Assembly: GCF_014705945.2 (NCBI RefSeq)
Contig: NZ_CP061538.1
Location: forward strand, 2,232,001-2,296,000
Source: Rothia amarae
GTDB lineage: Bacteria > Actinomycetota > Actinomycetes > Actinomycetales > Micrococcaceae
Length of the DNA: 64,000 nucleotides
Reading direction: 5' to 3'
The notes under the pieces were generated by a model. The model saw only the letters and a list, made by a program, of their open reading frames with translations. It was not told where the DNA came from and searched no databases. Below are positions 17,211 through 25,849 of this stretch, piece by piece. Position 1 is the stretch's first letter. Every line of letters starts with the position of its first letter. Position numbers and translations under genes: made by a program.

Positions 17211-19973
17211 ATGCCTTCCCAGAAGCTCCCCCTCAGCACATCTGCGAACTCGCCCTCACCGGAGCAAATTGCCCGCCGGGCGTCGGGGCGCGCAACCTGG
17301 CATCGGAAAGCATCCAAGCCAGTGAGCATATGGATGATTCTGCTGTTCATCCTTATCTTTGTGCACCGTTGGATACCTAATTCCACCTGGCTGATGGTCC
17401 ACATGGTTACCCTGGGGCTCATCACAAATTCCATTTTGATATGGAGCCAGCACTTCACCGAAGCATTGCTCAAACTAAAGCTCCCCGACGAAGCGCGCAA
17501 GACGCAGGTGGGGCGTATTTACGGGCTCAACGCCTCCATGATTGTGCTAATGGTGGGTATCGTTGGCGGGATTTATCCGCTGACTCTGCTGGGGTCCACC
17601 GGCGTGGGGTTAATGGTCGCCTGGCATGGGCTGAACCTTCTGCTTCAGTTACGCGGTGCGCTGCCCGCGCGTTTTGATTCGACGGTTCGCTTCTATATCG
17701 CAGCCGCTTGGCTTTTGCCGGTGGGAGCTACTTTCGGCGCACTCCTTGCCCGCAACTCCATGACTACTGACCTTTACAACCGCCTGCTGCTGGGGCACGA
17801 GACAGTCAATGTTCTGGGCTTCGTAGGGCTTACTGTGGTGGGCACGCTCATGACGCTCTGGCCCACTATGCTCCGCACCAAAATGCACCCCGTAGCGGTT
17901 CAACTCTCCAAAATCGGTTTGTGGGGCATGGTCGCAGGAGTCACGGTCACGACGCTCGCTGCTCTCTTCAATCTGCGCTCCCTCGCAGGTGCGGGGCTGG
18001 TTATTTATGCTCTCGCCCTGCTGGTCATCGCGGTATTAATGGTCAAAACCTGCGCCGCCAAAAAACCGCTCGATTACCCCACGCTCTCGGTAGCAGCAGG
18101 GTTCGCCTGGCTCATCGTGGGCACGGTGTGGACCGCGGTCATGGTCTTCAGCACCGATTTCGCCCAGCTTCATCTGCGTACCGTCACCCCCGTCTTTGTC
18201 GCCGGTTTCCTGTTGCAAGTTCTCCTCGGCGCCATGAGCTATCTGCTGCCGGTACGCATGGGAGGTGGACCCGCCGCCGTCCGCGCGTCAAACAGGGAAT
18301 TCAACCGGTTCTCCTTCGGGCGCGTAGCTATTATCAACATCTGCCTCACCTTCTTCGTTTTGCCCGCGGAACTCACCGGGTCGATGGTACGCGCGCTGGT
18401 TTCCATTGTGGGCGCCATGACTCTTGCCGCCTTCATACCGCTGATGCTCCGTGGCGTGAAAAAATCTGTAGCAGCCCGTAAGGAAATGATTGCCGCACGC
18501 GCCCGTGGAGAAGCCCCTGCGCCCAGAACTCCTGTTGAGGTTGCTCCCCAGCAACCCAATGCCCGCAGGGAACTACTCATCGGTGGCGGCGCAGCTCTTG
18601 CCGCGGTGGCGACTGGGGTAGCGATTGCGCCGTCATCGTCCAAGCTACTGCGCTGGGGTGGAACAAATACTTCCCGCGGCACCGGAGAAGTCACCCGCAT
18701 CCAAGTTCAAGCAACCTCCGACATGCGATTTGTGCCCAACTCCGTTGAAGTACCGGTAGGCAACGAGTTGGTGATTGAGGTCAAGAATATGGACGGCACC
18801 AACATCCACGACCTTTATATAGACGCTAACGGTGGCGCAGAAACCGGACGCATTAACCCCGGTGAAACCCGCACTCTCCATGCCGGGGTAATTACCGGCG
18901 ATGCCGAGGGCTGGTGCACGATTATCGGCCACCGCGCGATGGGAATGACGTTCTCTGTAGTGGCATCGGGAGCAACGGAAGACGCTACCGGGCATGAAGG
19001 CATGCCCGGCACGGGGGCAGATTCAACCGTGATGAAGTCTAGCGAAATCGACTTCTCTGCGCCCCTGAGCAAGGACTTTAAAGTGCGCGACGCTACCCTC
19101 GCCCCCGTCGAATCCGCAGAGATTCAGGACGGCGCACGGGTACACCGCATCACCTTCGACGTTTCCGAAACCGAACAAGAGATTGCCCCCGGAATCACCA
19201 TCAATTCGTGGACCTTCACCGACTCCTATATGGGTCCGGTCTTACACGGTAAGCTCGGCGATATTTTTGAAATTACACTCAAAAACAACGCCACTATGGG
19301 TCACTCGGTGGACTTCCACGCAGGAATGGTCTCCCCTAACGAGAACATGCGCACCATCGCTCCCGGCGAAGAACTGGTGTACCGCTTTGAAGCTACAGGC
19401 TCGGGGATCTGGCTTTACCACTGCTCCACTATGCCCATGAGCACACACATTGCCGCAGGAATGTTTGGGGCGGTCATCATTGATCCCGTCTCATTGAGCA
19501 CCGTGGACCGCGAGTTTGTGGTGGTTCAAAACGAAACTTACCTTACTGATACCGGCAAGAGCACCGCCGACGGAAACAAGATCGTGGACGTTGCCCCCGA
19601 CGCCGTAGCCGACGGCGTCCCTACCCTCACTATGTGGAACGGCCATGCCACCCAGTATGTGGCAGAACCTCTCCAAGCTCGTGTGGGCGAGAAGGTGCGC
19701 ATGTGGGTTCTTGCCGCTGGTCCTTCTCAGGGGTGCAGTTTCCATGTGGTGGGCAGCCAATTCCACACGGTCTACAAGGAAGGCGCCTACCTATTACGCG
19801 ATGCACAGGACGCCTTCGGCAACGACGGCGGACACGCCCAATCCCTCGACCTCGCCTCTGCCCAGGGTGGGTTCGTGGAAATGGAGTTTCGCGAAGTCGG
19901 AACCTATAGCTTTGTGAACCACTCCTTTGCCGAGATGGAACGTGGCGCGCGGGGGCTCATCGAGGTGAGGTAA
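17211..19973 (+). CDS. nirK: Copper nitrite reductase with membrane domain and extra cupredoxin
   Basis: A 920-residue protein. Residues 1-430 form about 12 helices; a Tat/membrane-like stretch (ARRELLIGGGAALAAVATG) follows. Next is an extra cupredoxin (490-590) with type-1 copper ligands His533, Cys569, His574 and Met579. The last part is a two-domain NirK: HSVDFHA with His698, catalytic Asp701 and His703, type-1 Cys738 in YHCSTMPMSTH, and FHVVGSQFH with His845. It reduces nitrite to NO outside the membrane. The extra cupredoxin may pass electrons from the membrane part, which could accept them from quinol; this is inference. AAAGGA precedes the ATG. Confidence 0.88.
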   Translation: MPSQKLPLSTSANSPSPEQIARRASGRATWHRKASKPVSIWMILLFILIFVHRWIPNSTWLMVHMVTLGLITNSILIWSQHFTEALLKLKLPDEARKTQVGRIYGLNASMIVLMVGIVGGIYPLTLLGSTGVGLMVAWHGLNLLLQLRGALPARFDSTVRFYIAAAWLLPVGATFGALLARNSMTTDLYNRLLLGHETVNVLGFVGLTVVGTLMTLWPTMLRTKMHPVAVQLSKIGLWGMVAGVTVTTLAALFNLRSLAGAGLVIYALALLVIAVLMVKTCAAKKPLDYPTLSVAAGFAWLIVGTVWTAVMVFSTDFAQLHLRTVTPVFVAGFLLQVLLGAMSYLLPVRMGGGPAAVRASNREFNRFSFGRVAIINICLTFFVLPAELTGSMVRALVSIVGAMTLAAFIPLMLRGVKKSVAARKEMIAARARGEAPAPRTPVEVAPQQPNARRELLIGGGAALAAVATGVAIAPSSSKLLRWGGTNTSRGTGEVTRIQVQATSDMRFVPNSVEVPVGNELVIEVKNMDGTNIHDLYIDANGGAETGRINPGETRTLHAGVITGDAEGWCTIIGHRAMGMTFSVVASGATEDATGHEGMPGTGADSTVMKSSEIDFSAPLSKDFKVRDATLAPVESAEIQDGARVHRITFDVSETEQEIAPGITINSWTFTDSYMGPVLHGKLGDIFEITLKNNATMGHSVDFHAGMVSPNENMRTIAPGEELVYRFEATGSGIWLYHCSTMPMSTHIAAGMFGAVIIDPVSLSTVDREFVVVQNETYLTDTGKSTADGNKIVDVAPDAVADGVPTLTMWNGHATQYVAEPLQARVGEKVRMWVLAAGPSQGCSFHVVGSQFHTVYKEGAYLLRDAQDAFGNDGGHAQSLDLASAQGGFVEMEFREVGTYSFVNHSFAEMERGARGLIEVR

Positions 19974-20008
19974 CCTCCGGTGCCGTTGCGGCATCGTCGT
20001 CCATCAAA

Positions 20009-20068
20009 AACACACGTTTTACCCAAGAACACAGCGAACAACCATGTATTGTGAGCAAACCGTGTGTT
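20009..20068. repeat. Stem-loop repeat with CAGCGAACAAC loop, copy 2
   Basis: Arms AACACACG/CGTGTGTT with a degenerate inner stem and the loop motif CAGCGAACAAC at 20032-20042. It lies between nirK and the transglycosylase gene and could end the nirK transcript. Confidence 0.55.
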
Positions 20069-20107
20069 CTCGGCGGGGCTAGCGTGTGTACGTTACTCTA
20101 GTAGACG

Positions 20108-20806
20108 ATGACACAACGACACCCCGAACCCGAGTCTGACGCTTCGCAGAGCACTCAGACCTCCACATCTCAGGTAGCCTCAACCGTTGCACAAGGCTCC
20201 CGCCGCAACCCCGCCCTACGCATTGGGGCAGGTATTCTTGCCCACTGGCAGGTACTCGCCTCGGGGCTCTTGCTGGGCGCCGGCGTCATCGGACTGCACG
20301 AAACCTACGAGGACTACTGTGGGCGAACCGACCTCACCTACGCCCCCAACGAAGTACGCGACGCCATCGAGCTGGCCTCCGAAGAATCTGGCTTTAGAAC
20401 CGGCATCATAGCCTCGCAGGTTGAAACCGAATCAGACTGGCGCACCGGGGCGTCCTCCCACGCAGGCGCGAAAGGTCTCGCCCAGTTCACCGACGAAACC
20501 TGGGCGATGTACGGTCAGGGTGATCCCACCGACCCCTCAGCTTCCATTGCCGCGCAGGGTCGCTACCTCGGTTATCTCAAGGAGCGCCTCGCTCCCTTTG
20601 CACATAACGACGACGAACTCTTACGGGTTGTCCTCGCAGGCTACAACGCCGGTCCCGCCGCAGTCGAAGAGTATAAGGGAATCCCACCCTTTGGGGAAAC
20701 TCAGGCGTACGTCACCAAAATTACCGAACTGGCAGATACAAAATACAAGGTAACCTGCGATCCCGACCCGCAATTCTCCAAGGAAAAGCTCCACACCATC
20801 CGTTAG
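20108..20806 (+). CDS. Membrane-anchored lytic transglycosylase (SLT domain)
   Basis: A Ser/Thr/Gln-rich N-terminus, one transmembrane segment (VLASGLLLGAGVIGL) and an extracellular SLT/Slt70-type lysozyme-fold domain. Catalytic Glu is in IIASQVETESDW; AKGLAQFTDETW, AGYNAGPAAVEEY and FGETQAYVTKI complete the fold. It cleaves peptidoglycan glycan strands with anhydro-muropeptide formation. There is no Shine-Dalgarno; TACTCT just upstream of the ATG may be a -10 box for leaderless expression. The antiporter relic on the other strand runs into its 3' end. Confidence 0.85.
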   Translation: MTQRHPEPESDASQSTQTSTSQVASTVAQGSRRNPALRIGAGILAHWQVLASGLLLGAGVIGLHETYEDYCGRTDLTYAPNEVRDAIELASEESGFRTGIIASQVETESDWRTGASSHAGAKGLAQFTDETWAMYGQGDPTDPSASIAAQGRYLGYLKERLAPFAHNDDELLRVVLAGYNAGPAAVEEYKGIPPFGETQAYVTKITELADTKYKVTCDPDPQFSKEKLHTIR

Positions 20807-21707
20807 GGCAACTACTCCATCTCAACCGGGCCCGCTCCCAGGACTTCTTCTGATCCGTCATCTCCTGGCGCACCCGGTCAGTAATCTCTTCTGAAATCTC
20901 ATTCTCAACGGCAATAGAGTCCAGATTCTTGGCGATATTGCGCATAGAATCAATCATTGCGCCGCGAATTTCTTTCTCTTGCAAGAGGGACTCCTCACCC
21001 CAGTTAACGTTGGGGTTAGCCTGCTGCCATCGCACGGCTAGAGGGAGCAAGGCACCCTGAACTACCAGGGAAAGAATCACGATTCCGCTAGTCACAAAGA
21101 TCACGACGTCGCGGGAGGGGAAGGCTTCGCCGTCCGCCAGGAAAGCAGGGATGGAGAGCGCCACCGCCAGGGAGATACCTCCACGGAAACCGGCAAGGCT
21201 GGAGACCAGACGGTCGCGGAAAGTTGTTCGGTGGGCCCGTTGGGAGGGACGGCGATCCAGCATACGAATGCTATAAATACTCAGTTCCATGAAGATGCAA
21301 CGCGCCAGGAGCATGACCAGATAGAGCACGACCGTTGCTTGCAGAGCATGGGTGAGGGTGTCGGAACTAAGGTTTTTGGCAATCTCTGGCAGAACGTAAC
21401 CCATCAAGAAGAAGAGCAAGGAGTTGAGGATATAGGTGGCCACCCCCCAGAAGGGGCGTGCCACAAATCGTGAACCTGTGCTTTGAAATTTTGGTCCAAC
21501 TTGCGTCATGTAGAGCCCGCAGACCACTACCGCCAGTACACCGGATGCCTCCACCATTTCTGCCAAGAAAAAGATCAGGAAAGGGGTGAGAAGGCGGAAG
21601 AGATTTCCAATCATGGGGTTTTCAATCGGCGCCCCGAGGCGGGCAATGAGCCAGCCACCTGCAAAGCCGATAGCTGCTCCCCCGCCGAATGAAATCAAGA
21701 AGGTCAC
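20721..21707 (-). pseudogene. CPA1-type Na+/H+ antiporter, truncated at both ends
   Basis: The frame begins mid-protein: helices with FLISFGGGAAIGFAGGW, the region SLAGFRGGISLAVALSIP typical of NhaP/CPA1 antiporters, and a charged C-terminal tail. Complete members have over 500 residues and 12 helices, of which the first five or six are missing. Upstream in frame a stop (TGA) comes only six codons before the GTG. Downstream, the last 45 or so residues are Trp/Cys/Arg-rich nonsense read antisense into the transglycosylase gene. It is probably a relic, though a short expressed product cannot be excluded. Confidence 0.65.
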
Positions 21708-21786
21708 TAGCGCGTGAGAAAGACTTCAATATAGGGAAAGGGTAAGCACCTTGGCGCAAAGCACTCCGAGGTATCTAAAAATTGAA

Positions 21787-21846
21787 TGACCGCCAGAGTT
21801 GGTGTGTGACCGTTATCTGACGGTCACACACCAACTCTGGCGGTCA
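21787..21846. terminator. Perfect 27-bp stem-loop after the P450 gene
   Basis: TGACCGCCAGAGTTGGTGTG and seven more bases pair without mismatch across the six-base loop TATCTG. It follows the cytochrome P450 stop. A decayed relative with the same loop lies at 23163-23226, upstream of the P450. Confidence 0.8.
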
Positions 21847-21861
21847 TTTGCACTCAGAGAT

Positions 21862-23043
21862 TTACTGAAAGACTGCTACTACCTGCGAGTACCCGACAAC
21901 CGGATACACCGAATTCTTGGTAGTTTTTACTTCAATGCTCTCCGTAGCAGCAAGAAGTTCTTCTACCAGGATGCGCAATTCTAGACGCGCCAAGGGGGCA
22001 CCGGGACACACATGAATACCAGCCCCGTAGACCAGATTGTTGTCCTGATTCCGGCCTGGGTGATATTCCGTGGCCTTCTCGAAAGCATCTTCGTCCCGGT
22101 TAGCTGAGGTCCAGTTAATGGTTACTCGAGAACCTGCCGGGATAGTACGCCCACCTACCTCAACGTCCTGGGTAGTGAGACGGCGGTTCGTCACCAGGGG
22201 GTCCTCTAAACGCATGATTTCTTCTACCGCTGCAGGAGTTTCTGAGGGGTTCTCACGTAAACGTTGTGCCTCCTGAGGGTTCTTGCCCAGGAAATTGACG
22301 ATAATCCCAGCACAGGCTGAAACGGTAGAGAGCTCACCGACTGTCCAGTTCCTGATGAGAGAGACTAGTTCTTCATCGGTCATGGTGCGCTGATCTTCAC
22401 CGGGGCTTATGGCGCTGAGGTCAATAAGGTCGTGGAGTAGTTCGGTGGTGATGTCCTTGGGTGCCTGCGCGCCAGCTTCTTTTCTCAGGCGGAGGAGGTC
22501 TTGGATGTAGCCATCGAATTCTAGGGCGACTTTTTCGATTTCTTGGCGGTCTCGCCTGAGGGTAGCAGCACGATTTTTCTCCATCCACTCGATGAGTGGC
22601 TGTTCTAGACATGCCGGCCAGCCCATGAAGGCATTCTGAATACGTACGGCATACAGTTTGGCGAATTCTGACATGATATCGATGTCTTCGCCACGGGGTA
22701 GAGCTTCTACCAGGCTTTTAACCTCTGTGCGGATTTTGGGTTCGAATTCTTGCATCCGCTCGGGTGTGAAGTAGCGGTCGTTGATGGCTCTGAAGGGTGT
22801 GTGTTCAGGTTGGTCCATGCCGTTGGGTACGGCGATGTGACGGGTAGAAACACGGTTGGAGAAAATCTCTGGGTGGGCAAGCGCGAATTTGACGTCTTCG
22901 TTTTTGAAGAGGGAATAGCCCATGAACTCGTCGTGGGCTACGGGGCATTTTGCTCGCATAGCGTCGTAGGAAGCAATTTGGTCTTTTTGGACGTCGTCGG
23001 CCCGGGATTCCCAGTCGTAGGGTTGGGTGTTTGCACTTGTCAT
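21862..23043 (-). CDS. Cytochrome P450
   Basis: Soluble bacterial P450 of 393 residues. The haem-ligand loop is YGAGIHVCPGAPLARLE with Cys346 (Tyr replaces the usual Phe of FGxG), the K-helix ExxR is EEIMR, and the meander is intact. The I-helix (WTVGELSTVSACAGII) lacks the usual acid/alcohol AGxxT pair, which is seen in some P450s with unusual oxygen use and is worth noting. AAGGA lies seven bases before the ATG. No ferredoxin or reductase gene is adjacent; substrate unknown. The gene is flanked by two related stem-loops. Confidence 0.9.
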   Translation of the reverse strand: MTSANTQPYDWESRADDVQKDQIASYDAMRAKCPVAHDEFMGYSLFKNEDVKFALAHPEIFSNRVSTRHIAVPNGMDQPEHTPFRAINDRYFTPERMQEFEPKIRTEVKSLVEALPRGEDIDIMSEFAKLYAVRIQNAFMGWPACLEQPLIEWMEKNRAATLRRDRQEIEKVALEFDGYIQDLLRLRKEAGAQAPKDITTELLHDLIDLSAISPGEDQRTMTDEELVSLIRNWTVGELSTVSACAGIIVNFLGKNPQEAQRLRENPSETPAAVEEIMRLEDPLVTNRRLTTQDVEVGGRTIPAGSRVTINWTSANRDEDAFEKATEYHPGRNQDNNLVYGAGIHVCPGAPLARLELRILVEELLAATESIEVKTTKNSVYPVVGYSQVVAVFQ

Positions 23044-23162
23044 GACCGTTCCTTCGCTAAATTCGCATTATAAATACTTATTTTACTTTTGACTTTATCA
23101 TCCATGCGCTGACAAGCGGATATTTATCGCGTTCCCTTGGTTACACTCGGCTCTACACACAA

Positions 23163-23226
23163 AAAGACCGCCAGCGTTAGTGCCTGACCGTTATCTGACG
23201 GTCACACACGAACTCTGGCGGTCTTT
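23163..23226. terminator. Stem-loop related to 21787-21846
   Basis: AAAGACCGCCAG paired with CTGGCGGTCTTT, an interrupted middle, and the same GACCGT-TATCTG-ACGGTC apex as the copy at 21787. It follows the GDPD stop on the minus strand and precedes the P450 promoter region. Confidence 0.7.
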
Positions 23227-23255
23227 GACGTTCAGGCTGTTATATTCAGGGCTCT

Positions 23256-24005
23256 CTACTTCTGAGGCTCTTTCTCCAAATCAACATACTCATGAGCGAA
23301 ATCGGTGATAATCCCGTCCACACCCCAGTTCAACAACTCATTAGCACGACCCCGAGTATTCACGGTCCAGGCGTTAATCTCATAGCCTGCATCCTTAAGA
23401 GCTTTGACGTTCTCCCTCGTAAGAGCCGCATGATCTGGGTGAACAACCTCTGCCCCCATCAGCTCCAGGGTGGAACGCCAGTTAGTCGCCAGCATCTCAG
23501 GAGTCATCAGCGCAGCTACCCGATACTGGGGCGCATGACGCTTAAACTCAGCCAAGGCCAGATGATCGAAAGAGCTGATAATAACTTCTCGATCCTCATC
23601 TAGCTTGCCGAGCTCTGCAATGACGGCGTCGATAAGCTCCAACGTTTTCTCAGCGCCTTGCCCATTGAGCTTGAGCTCGATGTTCCCGTTGAGCTCCTTG
23701 CGGTTCATCAGCTCCACCAGCTGAGCCAGGGTAGGCAACTTCTGCCCGCGGTACTCACTCCCGAACCAGGCTCCCGCATCGATTCCCTCTAAGTCCTCTG
23801 CGGTGAGGTCATAGATGGAACCGGTTCTGTTGGTAGTGCGATCCAGGTGGGTGTCATGAATGACGACGGGCGTGCTATCGCCCAGAATATCCACGTCTGT
23901 TTCGAACCATTTCACCTTGTTTTCTGCACAAGCACCGATGGCAACCAGAGTGTTCTCTGGTGCGACGGAAGAAAGTCCTCGGTGGGCAAAGATGGTGCGA
24001 GGCAT
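23256..24005 (-). CDS. Glycerophosphodiester phosphodiesterase family protein
   Basis: TIM-barrel GDPD of 249 residues, hydrolysing glycerophosphodiesters to glycerol-3-phosphate and an alcohol. Catalytic motifs: AHRGLSSVAPENT near the start, FETDVDILGDSTPVVIHD with metal-binding Glu/Asp and His, and NAWTVN plus GVDGIITDF at the end. No signal peptide, so cytoplasmic (UgpQ-like). The ATG at 24005 has AAAGGAG just upstream and starts the domain, so the longer open frame is rejected. It is divergent from the SDR gene. Confidence 0.87.
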   Translation of the reverse strand: MPRTIFAHRGLSSVAPENTLVAIGACAENKVKWFETDVDILGDSTPVVIHDTHLDRTTNRTGSIYDLTAEDLEGIDAGAWFGSEYRGQKLPTLAQLVELMNRKELNGNIELKLNGQGAEKTLELIDAVIAELGKLDEDREVIISSFDHLALAEFKRHAPQYRVAALMTPEMLATNWRSTLELMGAEVVHPDHAALTRENVKALKDAGYEINAWTVNTRGRANELLNWGVDGIITDFAHEYVDLEKEPQK

Positions 24006-24216
24006 GGAATCTCCTTTGAAACTGAATACGTTTACACCGGCATAGACATAAAGCATGAGTGGTTCGAAAGAAATAACCCAAAAATCAGGGTGAATGACGC
24101 ATGAACTTTGGGGCTTTCTCTGGGTATTGCCAGATGAATTGAGCCATCTTCTGAGCATTTAGCCTCTTTGACGTGGAAGAATAACTTTCACTATCAATTA
24201 CTTGAAGGGGAAAGCA

Positions 24217-24873
24217 ATGTCTGAAAAAGTTGCTCTTGTCACCGGCGCTTCGTCGGGAATCGGTGAAGTCACCGCCCACAAATTACAGGAACTGGGTTAC
24301 ACCGTCTACGGAGCGGCGCGTCGTGTGGACCGCATGAAAAAGCTCGAAGAAGCCAGAATGCGCACCCTAGCGTTGGACGTGACCGATGATGCTTCTGTTA
24401 CCGCCGCGGTGGAGCAGATTATTGCAGAAACAGGTCGCATCGACGTCCTGGTAAACAACGCCGGCTACGGTTCTTACGGCTCTATCGAGGACACTCCCTT
24501 GGACGAGGCGCGCCGCCAGTTTGAAGTCAATATTTTCGGTGCGATGAGCCTGACTCAGAAAGTGCTCCCCCACATGCGAGCGCAACGCTCAGGAACTATC
24601 GTCAATATTTCGTCGATGGGTGGCAAGATGTACACCCCGCTGGGCGGCTGGTACCACGGTACAAAATTTGCGTTGGAGGCCCTCAGCGATTCGTTGCGTA
24701 TAGAGGTTGAACCTTTCGGCATTGACGTGGTGATTATTGAACCCGGTGGAATCGCAACCGAATGGGGTGGCATCGCGGCAGATAACGTGGAGAAGGTTTC
24801 AGGATCCGGAGCTTACGCGGCACAGGCTAAGGCTGTGGCGAAGAGCCTTCGCGGCGGCGTCACTGCGCGGTGA
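24217..24873 (+). CDS. Short-chain dehydrogenase/reductase, C-terminally shortened
   Basis: Classical SDR: NAD(P) motif TGASSGIGE at residues 9-17, NNAGYGSYG, catalytic Ser in NISSMGG and YHGTK with the active Tyr/Lys. The protein ends at 218 residues (SLRGGVTAR) soon after a segment usually followed by some 50 more residues in related oxidoreductases, including the substrate-side helix. A deletion in the tail is likely, so activity is uncertain. GAAGGGGAAAG precedes the ATG. A long stem-loop follows. Confidence 0.75.
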   Translation: MSEKVALVTGASSGIGEVTAHKLQELGYTVYGAARRVDRMKKLEEARMRTLALDVTDDASVTAAVEQIIAETGRIDVLVNNAGYGSYGSIEDTPLDEARRQFEVNIFGAMSLTQKVLPHMRAQRSGTIVNISSMGGKMYTPLGGWYHGTKFALEALSDSLRIEVEPFGIDVVIIEPGGIATEWGGIAADNVEKVSGSGAYAAQAKAVAKSLRGGVTAR

Positions 24874-24901
24874 GTTTGGTGTCGTGTGAGGGCGCCCGCC
24901 G

Positions 24902-24969
24902 AAAAAGTACACACTTCCCGCAAAAGTACATGCTTGAACATGTATTTTTGCGGGAAGTGTGTACTTTTT
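24902..24969. terminator. Stem-loop of about 31 bp with GTACAC/GTGTAC arms
   Basis: AAAAAGTACACACTTCCCGC and further bases pair almost without mismatch around a six-base loop, ending in a T run. The GTACA motif appears twice, at the stem base and near the apex. It ends the SDR transcript. Confidence 0.8.
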
Positions 24970-25032
24970 TCTTAGACCCGTTTGACCCTCACGCAACGTC
25001 AGTTTCTACAGTGGGCGGTGTTAGGAGGAGCT

Positions 25033-25806
25033 ATGAAACCGTTTAACCATGATTCGCTCAGCGTGGGTGAAGTCGCCCAACTGATGGGAGTGAGCGTTCG
25101 CACACTTCATCATTTTGAAGATAAGGGGCTGATAGTCCCTGCACGCACCTCCACGGGATACCGTTTGTATTCGGCTAACGATATTGACCGCCTGCACCAG
25201 ATTTTGGTGTACCGAAGCCTTGATTTTTCTCTCGCTGAGATTGGCAACATGATCGACGACGGCGCCACCGCACAGCACCTTGAACGGCAGAAAGAGCTCC
25301 TCGCCGCAAAAATCCGCAACCTGCAATCTGTTTTGCATGCGGTAGAAACTCTGATGGAGGTCAACATGAACAACCCATCTCCCGCCGACAAAGCTCGTGC
25401 GGCACACGCCCAATACGCTGAAGAAACCGAACGCCGATACGGCCACACCGATGCTTACCGGCAGTCTGCACAGCGAACGGCGAAATTCACCAGCGACGAT
25501 TGGGCTCAGGCAACCGCCGAAGGTGAGGCACTGGAAGCCGACTGTGCTCAGGCTTTGCGCGATGGCGTCGCCCCCGGTTCAGATTTCGCAAATGCGCTAG
25601 CAGAGCGTCATTTGGAAAGCATCAACCGCTACTTTGACTGTTCATACTCTCAGCAAGTGCTCATTGCCAAGAGTTACCTTGCAGATCCGCGTTTTACTCA
25701 GCATTACGACGAACGTGAGACTGGTCTGGCTCAGTGGATTCACGACGCGATAGCCGCCAACGCTGCCGCCCACGGGGCAGATATAGAAAATCCTGAGTGG
25801 GGTTAG
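25033..25806 (+). CDS. TipA-like MerR-family regulator
   Basis: 257 residues. The N-terminal MerR helix-turn-helix (SVGEVAQLMGVSVRTLHHFEDKG) is followed by a coiled coil (about residues 80-115) and a C-terminal TipAS-type ligand-binding domain of about 140 residues (YAEETERRYGHTDAYRQS and HLESINRYFDCSYSQQ). TipA regulators respond to thiopeptide antibiotics or other drugs and usually control their own promoter and exporters. An AGGAGG site lies before the ATG at 25033, which settles the start. A nearby exporter target is not obvious. Confidence 0.88.
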   Translation: MKPFNHDSLSVGEVAQLMGVSVRTLHHFEDKGLIVPARTSTGYRLYSANDIDRLHQILVYRSLDFSLAEIGNMIDDGATAQHLERQKELLAAKIRNLQSVLHAVETLMEVNMNNPSPADKARAAHAQYAEETERRYGHTDAYRQSAQRTAKFTSDDWAQATAEGEALEADCAQALRDGVAPGSDFANALAERHLESINRYFDCSYSQQVLIAKSYLADPRFTQHYDERETGLAQWIHDAIAANAAAHGADIENPEWG

Positions 25807-25849
25807 AAACGTAGCTGGCTCTGTCAGCGAATACTTTCTTTATCTTGAC

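Noticed and set aside
18239-18700. Open frames antisense to nirK
   Set aside because: Shadow frames inside a gene with full domain support on the plus strand.
21787-23226. Hairpin-flanked P450 as an insertion sequence or transposon
   Set aside because: No transposase, no target duplication seen and the flanking hairpins are in terminator positions; kept only as a possible cassette.
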